In this document: one piece after another, positions 36,699-46,277 of the stretch
Numbering within the stretch: the first letter of the stretch is position 1
How the letters are laid out: each line of letters begins with the position of its first letter
Source: a virus
Length of the DNA stretch: 64,000 bases
Reading direction: 5' to 3' (one strand)
Virus record (IMG/VR): IMGVR_UViG_3300005821_000002
Coordinates: 32,487-96,486 of that record
Notes under the pieces: generated by a model
Told to the model about the DNA's origin: nothing
The model's database searches: none
Seen by the model: the letters and a program-made list of their open reading frames with translations, nothing else
Translations under genes and position numbers: made by a program

Positions 36699-38251
36699 TG
36701 GCGCTCACAGAAAAAGTAACACGGGAAGATTTGATACTGTATGAATTGATACGCCATCCAGTAATGTGTGGGGAGTTCTACAGACAGATGGATATCCCAG
36801 ACTGGAAAGAAGAAACTTGGGAATATTCTTCGTATCAAATTGAATATTTAGCTGACTTTGGAAACTATGTTTCACTGTGTTGTGGTCGTGCTGTTGGTAA
36901 GACTGTAACACTTACAGACTACATCTTATGGATTTTGCTAAATGAATTATATGGTAATGAATATATAGTTTACACAGTACCAAGTAAGGTACACCTTGAG
37001 CCTGTATTCTTCAGTCTTATCAAAGTGTTGAGAAATAATCCTTTATTACAACATTATATTCAACCCAGGGCTGGAATTAATTCATCAAACCATACTATTA
37101 AGTTGATGAATGGCGCTCAACTACTATGCCGAATTGCAGGACAAAGCGGTACTGGTGCAAATGTTATCGGTCTACATACACCAGTAATTATTCTGGATGA
37201 GGCAGGTTACTATCCTTGGGGAACTTGGATGGAGTTACAACCCGTACTAAACTCTTGGCAGGATGGGCACAAGTTGTTTGTTTCAGGTGTTCCAACAGGA
37301 TTACGAGAAAACAACGTTTTATATTACGCTGATGAAGTTGATGATAAGTTTAATCATCATAGAACATCAGCACATGAAAATCCTCGCTATACTGAGACTG
37401 ACGAACATAGAAATTTGAAACAATATGGCGGTACAGACAGCGAAGATTACATTCATTTAGTTCTTGGAAGACATGGTGCACCTACATTTGCGGTATTTGA
37501 TAGACGTCTAATGGAAGTAGATACCTACCCTGTTTACAAGGTAAAGATGAATGGAACCGAAAACAGTTATGGCGAAATGATTAATAAATTAGCGTTATTA
37601 CCTAAGATTTTGGACGACAAAGTAGACCTAAAAATCATGGGAATTGACACTGGTTATACAGAACCTACTGCAATTGTGATATTATATGAGAAGAAGGGAG
37701 TACTGAAATTCCACGCCCGTATTCAAATGACAAAAGTGGAATATCAGGTACAAGAAAAACTAATAGATTTCTTGGATACACACTTCGGCAATCCAGAGGT
37801 AATAGGTGTTGACGCTGGTAATGAACAAGGTTTAGTTCACCACCTGATGAATGATGATGCTTTCATTCACAAGAACTACAAGAAGCGAATGTATTCTGTA
37901 AAGTTTGGTTCTTGGTTAGAGCTTGGTGAGACACCTGATGGTGAGGTAATAAAGTCTAAGACAAAACCATTTTCGGTTAGTTTATTACAAGAGTATTCGA
38001 ATTCACATAAGATTGTATACTCTTCAACGGATATGGAATTAATCACCGAGATGGAGCGAATGACATATACCAAGACCCCTACAGGGGATGTGGTGTATAG
38101 AACTCTAACTCCTAGAGGTGGAAAACGAGGAGAAGACCACTTTACTGCGGCACTGCTTTGTGGAGTACTAACTTATTACATGATGATTGATGGTCGTCTG
38201 TTTTCTAAGCCACAAGTAAAATTAGCAACTGCACGGTGGGTGAGAGGATAA
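36698..38251 (+). CDS. terL: large terminase subunit
   Basis: 517 residues. ATPase: Walker A CGRAVGKT (62-69), Walker B VIILDEAG (Asp167, Glu168), coupling VSGVPTG (195-201). Nuclease (RNase H fold): GIDTGYTEP (Asp317), GVDAGNEQ, and a late GEDHFTAA acidic residue. Packages DNA into proheads and cuts concatemers. The small subunit is not identified. Confidence 0.93.
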   Translation: MALTEKVTREDLILYELIRHPVMCGEFYRQMDIPDWKEETWEYSSYQIEYLADFGNYVSLCCGRAVGKTVTLTDYILWILLNELYGNEYIVYTVPSKVHLEPVFFSLIKVLRNNPLLQHYIQPRAGINSSNHTIKLMNGAQLLCRIAGQSGTGANVIGLHTPVIILDEAGYYPWGTWMELQPVLNSWQDGHKLFVSGVPTGLRENNVLYYADEVDDKFNHHRTSAHENPRYTETDEHRNLKQYGGTDSEDYIHLVLGRHGAPTFAVFDRRLMEVDTYPVYKVKMNGTENSYGEMINKLALLPKILDDKVDLKIMGIDTGYTEPTAIVILYEKKGVLKFHARIQMTKVEYQVQEKLIDFLDTHFGNPEVIGVDAGNEQGLVHHLMNDDAFIHKNYKKRMYSVKFGSWLELGETPDGEVIKSKTKPFSVSLLQEYSNSHKIVYSSTDMELITEMERMTYTKTPTGDVVYRTLTPRGGKRGEDHFTAALLCGVLTYYMMIDGRLFSKPQVKLATARWVRG

Positions 38252-38255
38252 TAAT

Positions 38256-39758
38256 ATGGCTAATGATGAAAGTGTAAAGGATGAAAATGTAAAGGATGAA
38301 AGTGTAAAAAGACTAGCGAAAGCGTCCTTTGCAATTTATCCATCAATGACTCAAACCATGACATCAAACCCTTGGATTGGGACAGTGGACAAGCTATCTT
38401 TTGATAACCACGCTACGTATGAAAAAGTTGTTAGGGATTGTAGATTTTATTTTAGACATGACCCACTAGCATCAACGGTTATTAATAAGTTAGTGGATAT
38501 TGCAATAAATGACTTGGTTATCGAACCAGAGGGGTCTATCACGGTTACAGAACAATCAATCTTTAACTCTCTTAGTGAAGATTTGATAGATTTTCTACGA
38601 AAGGCTGCTTTTGAATATTTGATTACCGGATTGTTAGTTCCAGAAATAAAATTAACTAGAATAAATAAAGTGGCGTTGCGTGATAAATACATCAAGAGAA
38701 TTACAAGTTTACTATATCCCACAAGCATGTGGATTCGTGACTCTAAAGACATTGAAATAAAACGACCTTTGATTACTGAAAAGGAATCATATTTCTTAAA
38801 GATTCCAGAAGAAGTTGTTATCTTTCTACAAAGTGGCGGTACATATGCTGATGGTGATAAAGATATTGAACTATACAGAGAAATAGTAAAGATGTACCCT
38901 GAGTTTGTTAGAGATGTTATAGAGAGTAATAAGTACAAGATTTTATTGGAAAACCCATTGGTTATAAAAGCCATAGCATTAGCAGATAGTGCTTATCCAA
39001 TTCCTTATTTATATCCGGCTCTTGAAGCATTGAAACACAAAAGAAATCTTCGAAGAATGGATTATTCAGTAGCTGCCAGAGTTATAAGTGCTATTCTACA
39101 TGTAACTGTTGGTAACGATGATTATCCATTGACAGAAGATCAAGAGGATGTTTTGACAGCGTTGGAAGAAAAATTCAAGTGGAGAGAGAACCTTTCAGTT
39201 GATGAAATCGAAAGAGTGTTTGCATTTTTCACTAACCACACTGTAGGACTTGAATGGATATTCCCAGAAGTTGATACACTCTTGGATGATAAGAAATATG
39301 AGACAGTAAATCAGGATATATTGGTTGCGTTAGGATTTCCCAGAATTCTAATTACAGGAGAGACAGAACGCTCGTTTGCATCTGATCCACAGATTGCTAC
39401 GTTATCACCAATTCATACAATGGAGAAGATTCAGAAGAAACTACTACCCATTGCTAAGAAAGTATTTTTTGAGATGCGTCGTCATAATCGTGTGATAAGT
39501 AATGTCCCAAGAGTTTCATTCAAGCCTATCAACTTGATGAGTTTACAATTGTTCTATGATGGTCTACAGACTCTATATGAATCTGGTAACCTGTCTAGAG
39601 CATCATATACAAAATCATATGGTTTCGATTACAGAACCGAAATGTTACAACGTGCTGAGAATGAAGAATTGATTGAAGAATTAGACCTTGACCCTGTTGC
39701 ACCATCAAATGTACCAGGTGCCGGTGATCCTGGACGACCAACAGAACCACCAGAATAA
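38256..39758 (+). CDS. portal protein
   Basis: 500 residues directly after the terminase. YFRHDPLASTVINKLVDIA, then a long helical clip/stem region and a GFPRILITGETERSFASDP segment are typical of phage portals. The N-terminus has a repeated DESVKDENVKDESVK. Forms the dodecameric DNA gate at one capsid vertex. Confidence 0.82.
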   Translation: MANDESVKDENVKDESVKRLAKASFAIYPSMTQTMTSNPWIGTVDKLSFDNHATYEKVVRDCRFYFRHDPLASTVINKLVDIAINDLVIEPEGSITVTEQSIFNSLSEDLIDFLRKAAFEYLITGLLVPEIKLTRINKVALRDKYIKRITSLLYPTSMWIRDSKDIEIKRPLITEKESYFLKIPEEVVIFLQSGGTYADGDKDIELYREIVKMYPEFVRDVIESNKYKILLENPLVIKAIALADSAYPIPYLYPALEALKHKRNLRRMDYSVAARVISAILHVTVGNDDYPLTEDQEDVLTALEEKFKWRENLSVDEIERVFAFFTNHTVGLEWIFPEVDTLLDDKKYETVNQDILVALGFPRILITGETERSFASDPQIATLSPIHTMEKIQKKLLPIAKKVFFEMRRHNRVISNVPRVSFKPINLMSLQLFYDGLQTLYESGNLSRASYTKSYGFDYRTEMLQRAENEELIEELDLDPVAPSNVPGAGDPGRPTEPPE

Positions 39759-39760
39759 TA

Positions 39761-39786
39761 TCATTGGTGAAGCATTGTACCAATGA
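39761..39786 (+). other. intergenic stem-loop between portal and protease/scaffold genes
   Basis: TCATTGGT (39761-39768) pairs with ACCAATGA (39779-39786) around a 10-base loop. No T-run follows on the plus strand, so it may be an mRNA stability element rather than a terminator. Confidence 0.4.
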
Positions 39787-39833
39787 GAAAAGCTAAAAAA
39801 GGTCAAAAATGGTAAAAAGAGGGCTAAATTACG

Positions 39834-40904
39834 ATGAAAACTATCAACATAATCGCAAATGATGTACAATTAATGTTAGAGGATGAGAAATTAGGCGAAG
39901 CTGTTGCCTCAATCTCTCTGAATCCGAATGTTACTTGGCTAAAAATGGTCATTACTGATGACAAACCCAACGCCAATAACATGCGAATTCCTAAAGAGGA
40001 GTTTGCAAGTGTCATAAATACAGCAGTATATATGCCATTAAAGATGGCTATGGGTGAGATTAGTGAAGGACATGAAGAAACCTTACCGATTGGTTCTATA
40101 GCCCATCTTACCAATGAAGGAGATCACGTAATAGCTTTAGCTGCATTATGGAACAGGGAGCGTCCTGAAGATATAGAGATTCTGAAAGAACGCTATGAAA
40201 ACGGAAAGAACATTGATGTTTCGTGGGAGCTAAACTTTGACGTAACTGCTTCAGTTGAAAACGATGATGGAATTTTAGAACTAAAAAACGTAGAGATGAA
40301 TGCGGTGACAATTGTAGGACTACCCTCATATGAAGGTAGGACCGGAGTTACTGCGTTAGCATCCAAAGAAGATGAAGGAGAATCGGAAGCTATGGATACA
40401 ATTAAGCGAGAAGATCACGACAAAATCGTTAAAACCTTTGAAGAAAAAGAGAAAGATTTTGAGATAAAATTGTCTGAAGCTTCAACCCGTATTGAAGAGC
40501 TAGAGGTTGCGAATGAAGCGCTTGCATCTGCTAAGGCAGAACTTGATGAAATGAAACCCAAGTTTGATGAGCTAGAAACGTTCAAGACCGCGGCCGACGC
40601 TGTAAAAGAGCGTGAAGAGAAACTTGTTAGTATTCGTACTAAGTTTGCAGAAGCAGGCATTGAAGTAACTGATGAATACATGGAAGAGCGTGAGGAAACT
40701 CTGCTTGGCATGGAAGAAGCATCATTAGATTTCTTCATTCAGGAACTAGTTTCCTTCAAGACGAAAGAAGATGATGACGATGATGAAGCTAACGCTTCAA
40801 TAAATCTCACATCAAAGGTACCTGACTTAAAGAGAAAGTCAGAAAAAGATGTTGAGCCCGATGACATCGTAGCAGCGCTACGAGAACTAGACACAAAGAA
40901 ATAA
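39834..40904 (+). CDS. prohead protease/scaffold candidate
   Basis: 356 residues. N-terminal alpha/beta domain (1-185: MVITDDKPNANNMRIPKEEF, INTAVYMPLKMAMGE, then NVEMNAVTIVGLPSYEGR), followed by a long charged coiled coil (about 200-310) and an acidic linker (DDDDDE). This two-part layout matches phage maturation protease-scaffold proteins. Catalytic residues cannot be fixed by eye. Sits between portal and capsid, as expected. Confidence 0.65.
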   Translation: MKTINIIANDVQLMLEDEKLGEAVASISLNPNVTWLKMVITDDKPNANNMRIPKEEFASVINTAVYMPLKMAMGEISEGHEETLPIGSIAHLTNEGDHVIALAALWNRERPEDIEILKERYENGKNIDVSWELNFDVTASVENDDGILELKNVEMNAVTIVGLPSYEGRTGVTALASKEDEGESEAMDTIKREDHDKIVKTFEEKEKDFEIKLSEASTRIEELEVANEALASAKAELDEMKPKFDELETFKTAADAVKEREEKLVSIRTKFAEAGIEVTDEYMEEREETLLGMEEASLDFFIQELVSFKTKEDDDDDEANASINLTSKVPDLKRKSEKDVEPDDIVAALRELDTKK

Positions 40905-40934
40905 GCCAAAGGGTTCTTTGGAGGAAATTGAGAA

Positions 40935-41510
40935 ATGGAAATTAATAAGTATACCGACATAATGGGAGTAGTAGTTACAGAGGATATTGTCGAAGGCCGT
41001 ATGGTTGTAATGACCTCACATACTTGGGATCACAACTTCGGTTCGAAAGTTGATCTACCTGGTGTAAAACTACCAGCCGATTCAACTGAAGCCGCAATTG
41101 CTAAGTACTGTCTAACATGGCCCGTGAACAATTCCAATGCAGAAGGTCCAATCAAGATGTTTGTTCCTACTCCTAGTTTTGATTGGGCAATGAGAGCCGG
41201 TGGCTGGGATCAATCAGCTAACGTGCCTTTCAGTGCTGTCGTTCATTTGACATATCCTGGACATAAAGAAGGAGTTACAATTCCTTCTGGTTGGCAGGCG
41301 TTGGCATTTGATCGTGGTGTCTTCACTGTCCCATCCGGTGCATTTGTATATTCAGCAGACCTTGTAGCTGGTGCACCTCTGGAAGTTCTGAATACAGCAG
41401 ATGATGGAGCAAGTGAATCAGGGAAATTAGCGTATAACGCAGCCGGAACGATAGCGGTGGTTGAGAGATTCGATTCAGACGAATACTCCCTAACATTTAG
41501 GACTCTATAA
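40935..41510 (+). CDS. capsid decoration or head-stabilising protein candidate
   Basis: 191 residues, beta-rich and compact, just before the major capsid gene. GGAGG precedes the ATG, at the foot of a small CCAAAG-GGTT-CTTTGG hairpin (40906-40921). Position suggests decoration; no motif proves it. Confidence 0.55.
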   Translation: MEINKYTDIMGVVVTEDIVEGRMVVMTSHTWDHNFGSKVDLPGVKLPADSTEAAIAKYCLTWPVNNSNAEGPIKMFVPTPSFDWAMRAGGWDQSANVPFSAVVHLTYPGHKEGVTIPSGWQALAFDRGVFTVPSGAFVYSADLVAGAPLEVLNTADDGASESGKLAYNAAGTIAVVERFDSDEYSLTFRTL

Positions 41511-41529
41511 AAAATAAGGAGATAGAAAC

Positions 41530-42438
41530 ATGGATGAGAAGAAATTGGCTTCAGCCGTTGCATCTATGATGACTGATCCACTAAAGCGTGATGCTTTGGC
41601 GGAAATGATTGTGGAATTTGTTCAACCAAACCACTTAACAACGGACTTTATTTCAGGTCTGTTGAGTTCCCGCCGTCTAAAACCAGGTGATTCACTTGTG
41701 AAGAAAGTTCGAAAAGGCATCAAGGTACGCACGTTGGTACCTGGCGCTGTGCATCTAGCTAGTGAGATCACAGTTTCAGAACGTATGAACTACATTCTGG
41801 ACGGAGCAGACGTCAAAGTTACCTACAACCAGTGGGAACTTGAAAGTGGCGAGATTGGTACGATCCAAGAGATTCGTAGCGAGATGGCCGCAAAGCTCAA
41901 TGACTATTACATCAATAAGGTATACACTGCCCTTGGTTCAATTTGGAACGCTTCAAATACCCCAAGTAACTATACTTCTGTTGGTACAGCAATTGATGCT
42001 ACGTCACTCGAAACAGCCATTAATCAGATTAACCAGACAACCTCTGGTGCGAAAGCTATTGTTGGTTCACGTGCAGCCGTAACTCCGATTACGAAGTTTG
42101 GTGCATTCTGGACTGATGGTACAAACGTTGGATATGATCCAAATGATATCCAGGCTATTCGCCAGACCGGTTGGATTGGCCGTTATTACGGTGTTCCGAT
42201 TAAGGTCGTTGAACAGTCATATGACAACCCAGAAGACTACAACAAACTAGTACCCGAAGATTATATCCTTGTAATTGGTGAGGGTGTTGGTGAATTTATT
42301 ACTTACGGCGACGTGAAAACGAAGCAGTGGAGTGATATGAATCCTACGCCACCACAATGGATGCTGGAAATTTATCAGCAATTCGGTATGATTATTGATA
42401 ATGCAATGGGCATTTATATGCTCGATAATTTGTCATAA
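41530..42438 (+). CDS. major capsid protein
   Basis: 302 residues, HK97-fold type by position and composition: N-terminal helix, E-loop-like region, SEITVSERMNYILDGADVKV, central helix with EIRSEMAAKLNDYYI, and C-terminal beta strands (YILVIGEGVGEFITYGD). AGGAG precedes the ATG and a strong terminator follows, as for an abundant protein. Confidence 0.85.
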   Translation: MDEKKLASAVASMMTDPLKRDALAEMIVEFVQPNHLTTDFISGLLSSRRLKPGDSLVKKVRKGIKVRTLVPGAVHLASEITVSERMNYILDGADVKVTYNQWELESGEIGTIQEIRSEMAAKLNDYYINKVYTALGSIWNASNTPSNYTSVGTAIDATSLETAINQINQTTSGAKAIVGSRAAVTPITKFGAFWTDGTNVGYDPNDIQAIRQTGWIGRYYGVPIKVVEQSYDNPEDYNKLVPEDYILVIGEGVGEFITYGDVKTKQWSDMNPTPPQWMLEIYQQFGMIIDNAMGIYMLDNLS

Positions 42439-42450
42439 GTTTAGGTTATA

Positions 42451-42478
42451 GGGGGACGTTAACTCGTCCCCCTTATTG
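42451..42478 (+). terminator. rho-independent terminator after major capsid gene
   Basis: GGGGGACG-TTAACT-CGTCCCCC: 8-bp perfect stem with 6-base loop, then TTATTGCCTT. Thirteen bases after the capsid stop. Confidence 0.85.
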
Positions 42479-42487
42479 CCTTATAAT
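42459..42487 (+). promoter_or_regulatory. possible promoter overlapping the capsid terminator
   Basis: TTAACT (the terminator loop), 17 bases, TATAAT (42482-42487). Ten-base -10/-35 agreement is good for the -10 only (4 of 6 at -35). It could restart transcription of the connector genes. Confidence 0.4.
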
Positions 42488-42505
42488 TAAATAAAGGAGA
42501 GAGAA

Positions 42506-43030
42506 ATGTCTAACACAGATTATGATGTTTTTTCTGCTATGCAGGATGGCGAACCACTGGCAGTATATAAAAAAGGTATTTTGGGAAAGGTTCATGTTGT
42601 TACTCTTAATCCCTTCACGGAGGAAGCGGAAGGGATTATTTTAGAAGGAAATCCAGCTAAAGCTGATGAAATTGAGACACAGATTATTGAACTGTGGACA
42701 AAGAAAGCACAATTGTTTTTTGAACGTATGAATAAAAAACATATTGCGGCTGGACGATTAAGCTTGGTTCAACGAGCAACATTACCAGTAGCAACACCAT
42801 CACCCAATATTATTTCAGACGAGGAAATTGATAAATTATTAAATTCAAAATTCTTGGCACTGAAGGCACGTTTAGATAAATTTACAGACTCAGCTCCTGT
42901 ATTCAGACTTGTAAATAGAGCTAGAGAATTAGAAAAATCAGAAAAGATCATTAAACATATTGAAGAGAGAATTTCACAACTTCAACTAAAGAAGTATGAA
43001 GTACCAAGGATATCAGAAGTCGAGGAATAA
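42506..43030 (+). CDS. hypothetical head or connector protein
   Basis: 174 residues with AGGAG upstream. Beta-rich N-terminus and long helices in the second half (EKIIKHIEERISQLQLKK). First gene after the capsid terminator. Function not identified. Confidence 0.55.
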   Translation: MSNTDYDVFSAMQDGEPLAVYKKGILGKVHVVTLNPFTEEAEGIILEGNPAKADEIETQIIELWTKKAQLFFERMNKKHIAAGRLSLVQRATLPVATPSPNIISDEEIDKLLNSKFLALKARLDKFTDSAPVFRLVNRARELEKSEKIIKHIEERISQLQLKKYEVPRISEVEE

Positions 43031-43033
43031 CAA

Positions 43034-43528
43034 ATGACAACGACAGTAAATCTTTCATATATGATTCCAAGGCTTAGGCTTCATTTGGGTGATATTGATC
43101 CCGATAGTTACAGACACTTAGACGAATGGCTTAGATTATCGTTGGTTGTGAGTGTAGAAACATTACAAACGTGGTGGAACTATAAGTATTTGATTGATGA
43201 TAATAACGATGTGTACCGAAACTCTAAAATTAGGTTTTTACACTCACAGCCTCCAGTAATACAGAGGGCTGATATAAAACCAATCATTTTAATGGCAGCC
43301 ATTATAATCAAATCGGGAGATTTAGAAAACTTTTCATGGAACGTTGGAGCTTGGCGTGATGCTGAGATTTCATATTCCAATATTGAAGGAAGTCGAAGAA
43401 AAGGTGATATGTTAACAAGAGATTGGGAGGAATTGACTAGTATCCTGAAACCTCCTCAAAAGAGGCTTGCAGAGTCAACTAAAGGACATTTGCCAGGATA
43501 TGTGGGTAATCCATTTGAACACGACTAA
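43034..43528 (+). CDS. head-tail connector (adaptor) protein candidate
   Basis: 164 residues, all-helical: YMIPRLRLHLGDIDPDSYRH, SLVVSVETLQTWWNYKYL, then PIILMAAIIIKSGDLENF. The layout is typical of gp6/gp15-like adaptors that bind the portal. Position after the capsid supports this. Confidence 0.65.
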   Translation: MTTTVNLSYMIPRLRLHLGDIDPDSYRHLDEWLRLSLVVSVETLQTWWNYKYLIDDNNDVYRNSKIRFLHSQPPVIQRADIKPIILMAAIIIKSGDLENFSWNVGAWRDAEISYSNIEGSRRKGDMLTRDWEELTSILKPPQKRLAESTKGHLPGYVGNPFEHD

Positions 43529-43540
43529 CGGAGGTCTAGG

Positions 43541-44812
43541 ATGTCAGAAGGTAAGGTAAGAATACTATGGGTAAGTGATGGTGAGGCACCTACAGGTTTT
43601 TCAAGAGTGGCACATAATTTAATTGGAAATTTGAATTCTAAAAAGTATGATATTCATCATCTAGCTATAAATTATCGTGGCGATCCTCATGAAAACTGGT
43701 GGAAGTTATACCCAGCAGCAACAGGAGGAGACTTGTGGGGGTTTGGTAGATTTATTAATATGATACGGTTTATTCAACCACATGTGATCTTTTTGTTGAA
43801 TGACCCTTGGGTTCTACAACAATATTTAGCAAGCATGATTCAAGCAAAGGGAGAGCTACCTGGAATTGAAAATATTCCTGTAGTTACTTACTTTCCCGTT
43901 GATGCTAAAGAACACGATCCTACATGGTTCAGAGATTATGCAGAATTAGTAGATAAGATTTGTGTATATACAAAATGGGGTAAGGATGTAATTTTGGAGA
44001 CTGGTTCAATAAATCCAACACTGGTTGATATTTTACCACATGGAGCAAGTTCAAACTTATTCTATAAGATTCCAGATGTTACAGAAGGAAAGAAGGTACT
44101 AAAAACAGGAAGACAAGTAGCTAGAGAAGCTATCTTTCCTTTGAAGGGAAAGCCAGAATTTCTAAATTCTTTCATTGTGCTTAATGCTAATAGAAATCAA
44201 CCACGAAAGAGAATTGATATTACACTAAAAGCCTTCTCAGAATTTGCGAGAGGGAAACCTAAAAATATAAAGCTGTACCTTCACATGGGAGTGAAGGATA
44301 TGGGGTGGGATATTGTACGTCTTGCACAGAGATATGGCTTCGATGAGAGACTAGCAATTAGTTCTTCTAATCCGAGTTTACCCCACGTTCCTGATGATAG
44401 GCTAAATCTAATCTACAACGCTTGTGATGTTGGTTTACAAACAAGCATGGGAGAAGGTTGGGGCTTGACATCGTGGGAACACGCGGCTACAGGAGCACCT
44501 CAGATTGTACCTGACCATTCAGTACTGCCCGAAATTTGGGGTGATGCAGCAATGTACATACCTACAATTGCTGACCATGTTTACGAGGGCACTCATACTG
44601 TTGGCAGGGTTCCAAGTACAGATGGCTTAGTTGAAAAACTAGAAGAGGCATATCAAGATTGGAAAACCGGCGGCGAGATGTTAAAGGGTTTGGGTGAAAA
44701 AGCTATTGCCGTTACTAAGAAACCCAAATATCAATGGAAAAATATCGCCAAGAAGTTAGATAAAATATTCGATGAAGTAAAAGGTACTAATGTCAATACA
44801 CTGGCCGGATAA
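43541..44812 (+). CDS. family 4-like glycosyltransferase
   Basis: 423 residues. MSEGKVRILWVSDGEAPTGF start, NANRNQPRKRIDITLKAF (nucleotide-sugar domain), and GEGWGLTSWEHAATGAPQIV, the E(x7)E motif of GT-4 enzymes. It lies inside the connector gene block, and its end overlaps the next structural gene by 23 bases. It may glycosylate a virion protein; the acceptor is unknown. Confidence 0.85.
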   Translation: MSEGKVRILWVSDGEAPTGFSRVAHNLIGNLNSKKYDIHHLAINYRGDPHENWWKLYPAATGGDLWGFGRFINMIRFIQPHVIFLLNDPWVLQQYLASMIQAKGELPGIENIPVVTYFPVDAKEHDPTWFRDYAELVDKICVYTKWGKDVILETGSINPTLVDILPHGASSNLFYKIPDVTEGKKVLKTGRQVAREAIFPLKGKPEFLNSFIVLNANRNQPRKRIDITLKAFSEFARGKPKNIKLYLHMGVKDMGWDIVRLAQRYGFDERLAISSSNPSLPHVPDDRLNLIYNACDVGLQTSMGEGWGLTSWEHAATGAPQIVPDHSVLPEIWGDAAMYIPTIADHVYEGTHTVGRVPSTDGLVEKLEEAYQDWKTGGEMLKGLGEKAIAVTKKPKYQWKNIAKKLDKIFDEVKGTNVNTLAG

Positions 44813-45236
44813 CACGACTGATATTATAGACGATATAAGGGATGCCATTGGTAGGAATGTCACCATATACACAACAGTATCTGGTATACCATGTCCTGCT
44901 TCAGGTTGTAGCTTGGACCCTGTTACTAATTTATCGGTAAATCAATTCTGTATCACATGTAGCGGAGATTATTGGATAGATACTGCATCCGGTGTTACAG
45001 TCACTGCACACGTTCGAATGAAAAACGTAGACGTTCCTGTTTGGACTGTAGGCGGATTTATTGTAGACGGTGATGCTCAGATACAAGTGAAGTACACCGT
45101 AGCAGCAGTATCAGCCATAGAAGGTGCAGAATATTACGAGGTTGATGGAAAAGAGTTTATTCAAAAAGACTTATCATTCAGAGGAGTTCCCACTGTAAAC
45201 AGAATTGTGGTTACACTGGTAGAAAAGGAAGGTTAA
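44790..45236 (+). CDS. neck/connector-region structural protein
   Basis: 148 residues. CPASGCSLDPVTNLSVNQFC, then ITCSGDYW, suggests a Cys cluster; the rest is beta-rich (VTAHVRMKNVDVPVWTVGGF). Similar compact beta proteins act as head-closure factors. Function inferred from position only. Confidence 0.5.
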   Translation: MSIHWPDNTTDIIDDIRDAIGRNVTIYTTVSGIPCPASGCSLDPVTNLSVNQFCITCSGDYWIDTASGVTVTAHVRMKNVDVPVWTVGGFIVDGDAQIQVKYTVAAVSAIEGAEYYEVDGKEFIQKDLSFRGVPTVNRIVVTLVEKEG

Positions 45237-45237
45237 G

Positions 45238-45471
45238 ATGGATTCGGAAATTACTATTGAAGGTTTGGATATGATTGATGTTGTTCGCTTCATCAGTCGT
45301 AAGAAAGATAAATTCATCGCTATTGGACTTGCTGATTTAGAAGAAGTAATGGACAAAGATAGCAATGAATATAAATTTGTGAGGAAACTATTCTTAGATG
45401 CTTTCAACGATTACACACGATCAATTATGAGAACACTATTTGGTAACGTTGAAGGCTTAACGATGAAATAA
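45238..45471 (+). CDS. small hypothetical structural-region protein
   Basis: 77 residues, helical (FVRKLFLDAFNDYTRSIMRTL). Stop overlaps the next ATG. Function unknown. Confidence 0.5.
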   Translation: MDSEITIEGLDMIDVVRFISRKKDKFIAIGLADLEEVMDKDSNEYKFVRKLFLDAFNDYTRSIMRTLFGNVEGLTMK

Positions 45472-46268
45472 TGGTAACAAGAGAGTATACACCAACATAT
45501 ATTCCATCACTCACACATAAGTCAAGAGAGTGGGCAAGTATATTTCAAATGAGGTCAGAAGAAGCCACTAAACGATTATACCCCATAGCTCTCGGTGAGG
45601 TTTTAGATGTTATTGTAAGTATCATAGAAGAAGAACTAGAATATGCGATAAATAGTTCAAATGAGTATGATAGATATCAATGGATGTTGGGAGCACTAAA
45701 AGATAAATTAGCTGTTCCAGAGGCAATAGTATTAGACAGTAATACTGGTAGAATCTATTTACGGGGTGGTTTTGAAAATTTAGGTGGGGATTCTGGTGAT
45801 TTTTGGGATGGTGTAGAAGCTGTACGAGCTGATTTGAGAGAGGATTCTGAGAGTACAAAAGTATTATCAGCTGCTCAAAAAGCCGCTTTCTGGGCAAACA
45901 AAGTGTGGCCTAGTGATTACTACTATAGTAGAACAATGGCTGCACGACGTAGATATTGGGGAGATTTAACTCCTTGGTGGATATGGTTAGACTCTGGAAA
46001 CAGTGACTCTACATATGCTTATCCTACAAGTGGTGCAACATATTTTGTTGATAAGGCAGAGGGTCGTGCAAATGAAGTTTTTGAATTAGCGTTAGACGAA
46101 ATGGCTAATGAAGCAGAAAATATCGTTTATGAGGCAGTTGATTTGTATATATCGGACCCAGATTCATTTCAACCATTTGATGTTTTAGCATCATTCTGGG
46201 AACAAGGACGACCTTATGAAGTGTATATAACAGAAACAGGTAGAATAGGTACCCGCTTAGGACGTTAG
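45471..46268 (+). CDS. neck or tail-completion region protein
   Basis: 265 residues, helical at both ends, aromatic centre (RYWGDLTPWWIWLDSG). No enzymatic motif. Position between connector and tail-terminator genes suggests a neck role. Confidence 0.5.
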   Translation: MVTREYTPTYIPSLTHKSREWASIFQMRSEEATKRLYPIALGEVLDVIVSIIEEELEYAINSSNEYDRYQWMLGALKDKLAVPEAIVLDSNTGRIYLRGGFENLGGDSGDFWDGVEAVRADLREDSESTKVLSAAQKAAFWANKVWPSDYYYSRTMAARRRYWGDLTPWWIWLDSGNSDSTYAYPTSGATYFVDKAEGRANEVFELALDEMANEAENIVYEAVDLYISDPDSFQPFDVLASFWEQGRPYEVYITETGRIGTRLGR

Positions 46269-46277
46269 GAGAAATGA

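Noticed and set aside
38447-38974. Long antisense open frame within the portal gene (175 codons)
   Set aside because: Serine-rich shadow translation of an A+T-rich gene on the opposite strand, without ribosome site or family similarity.
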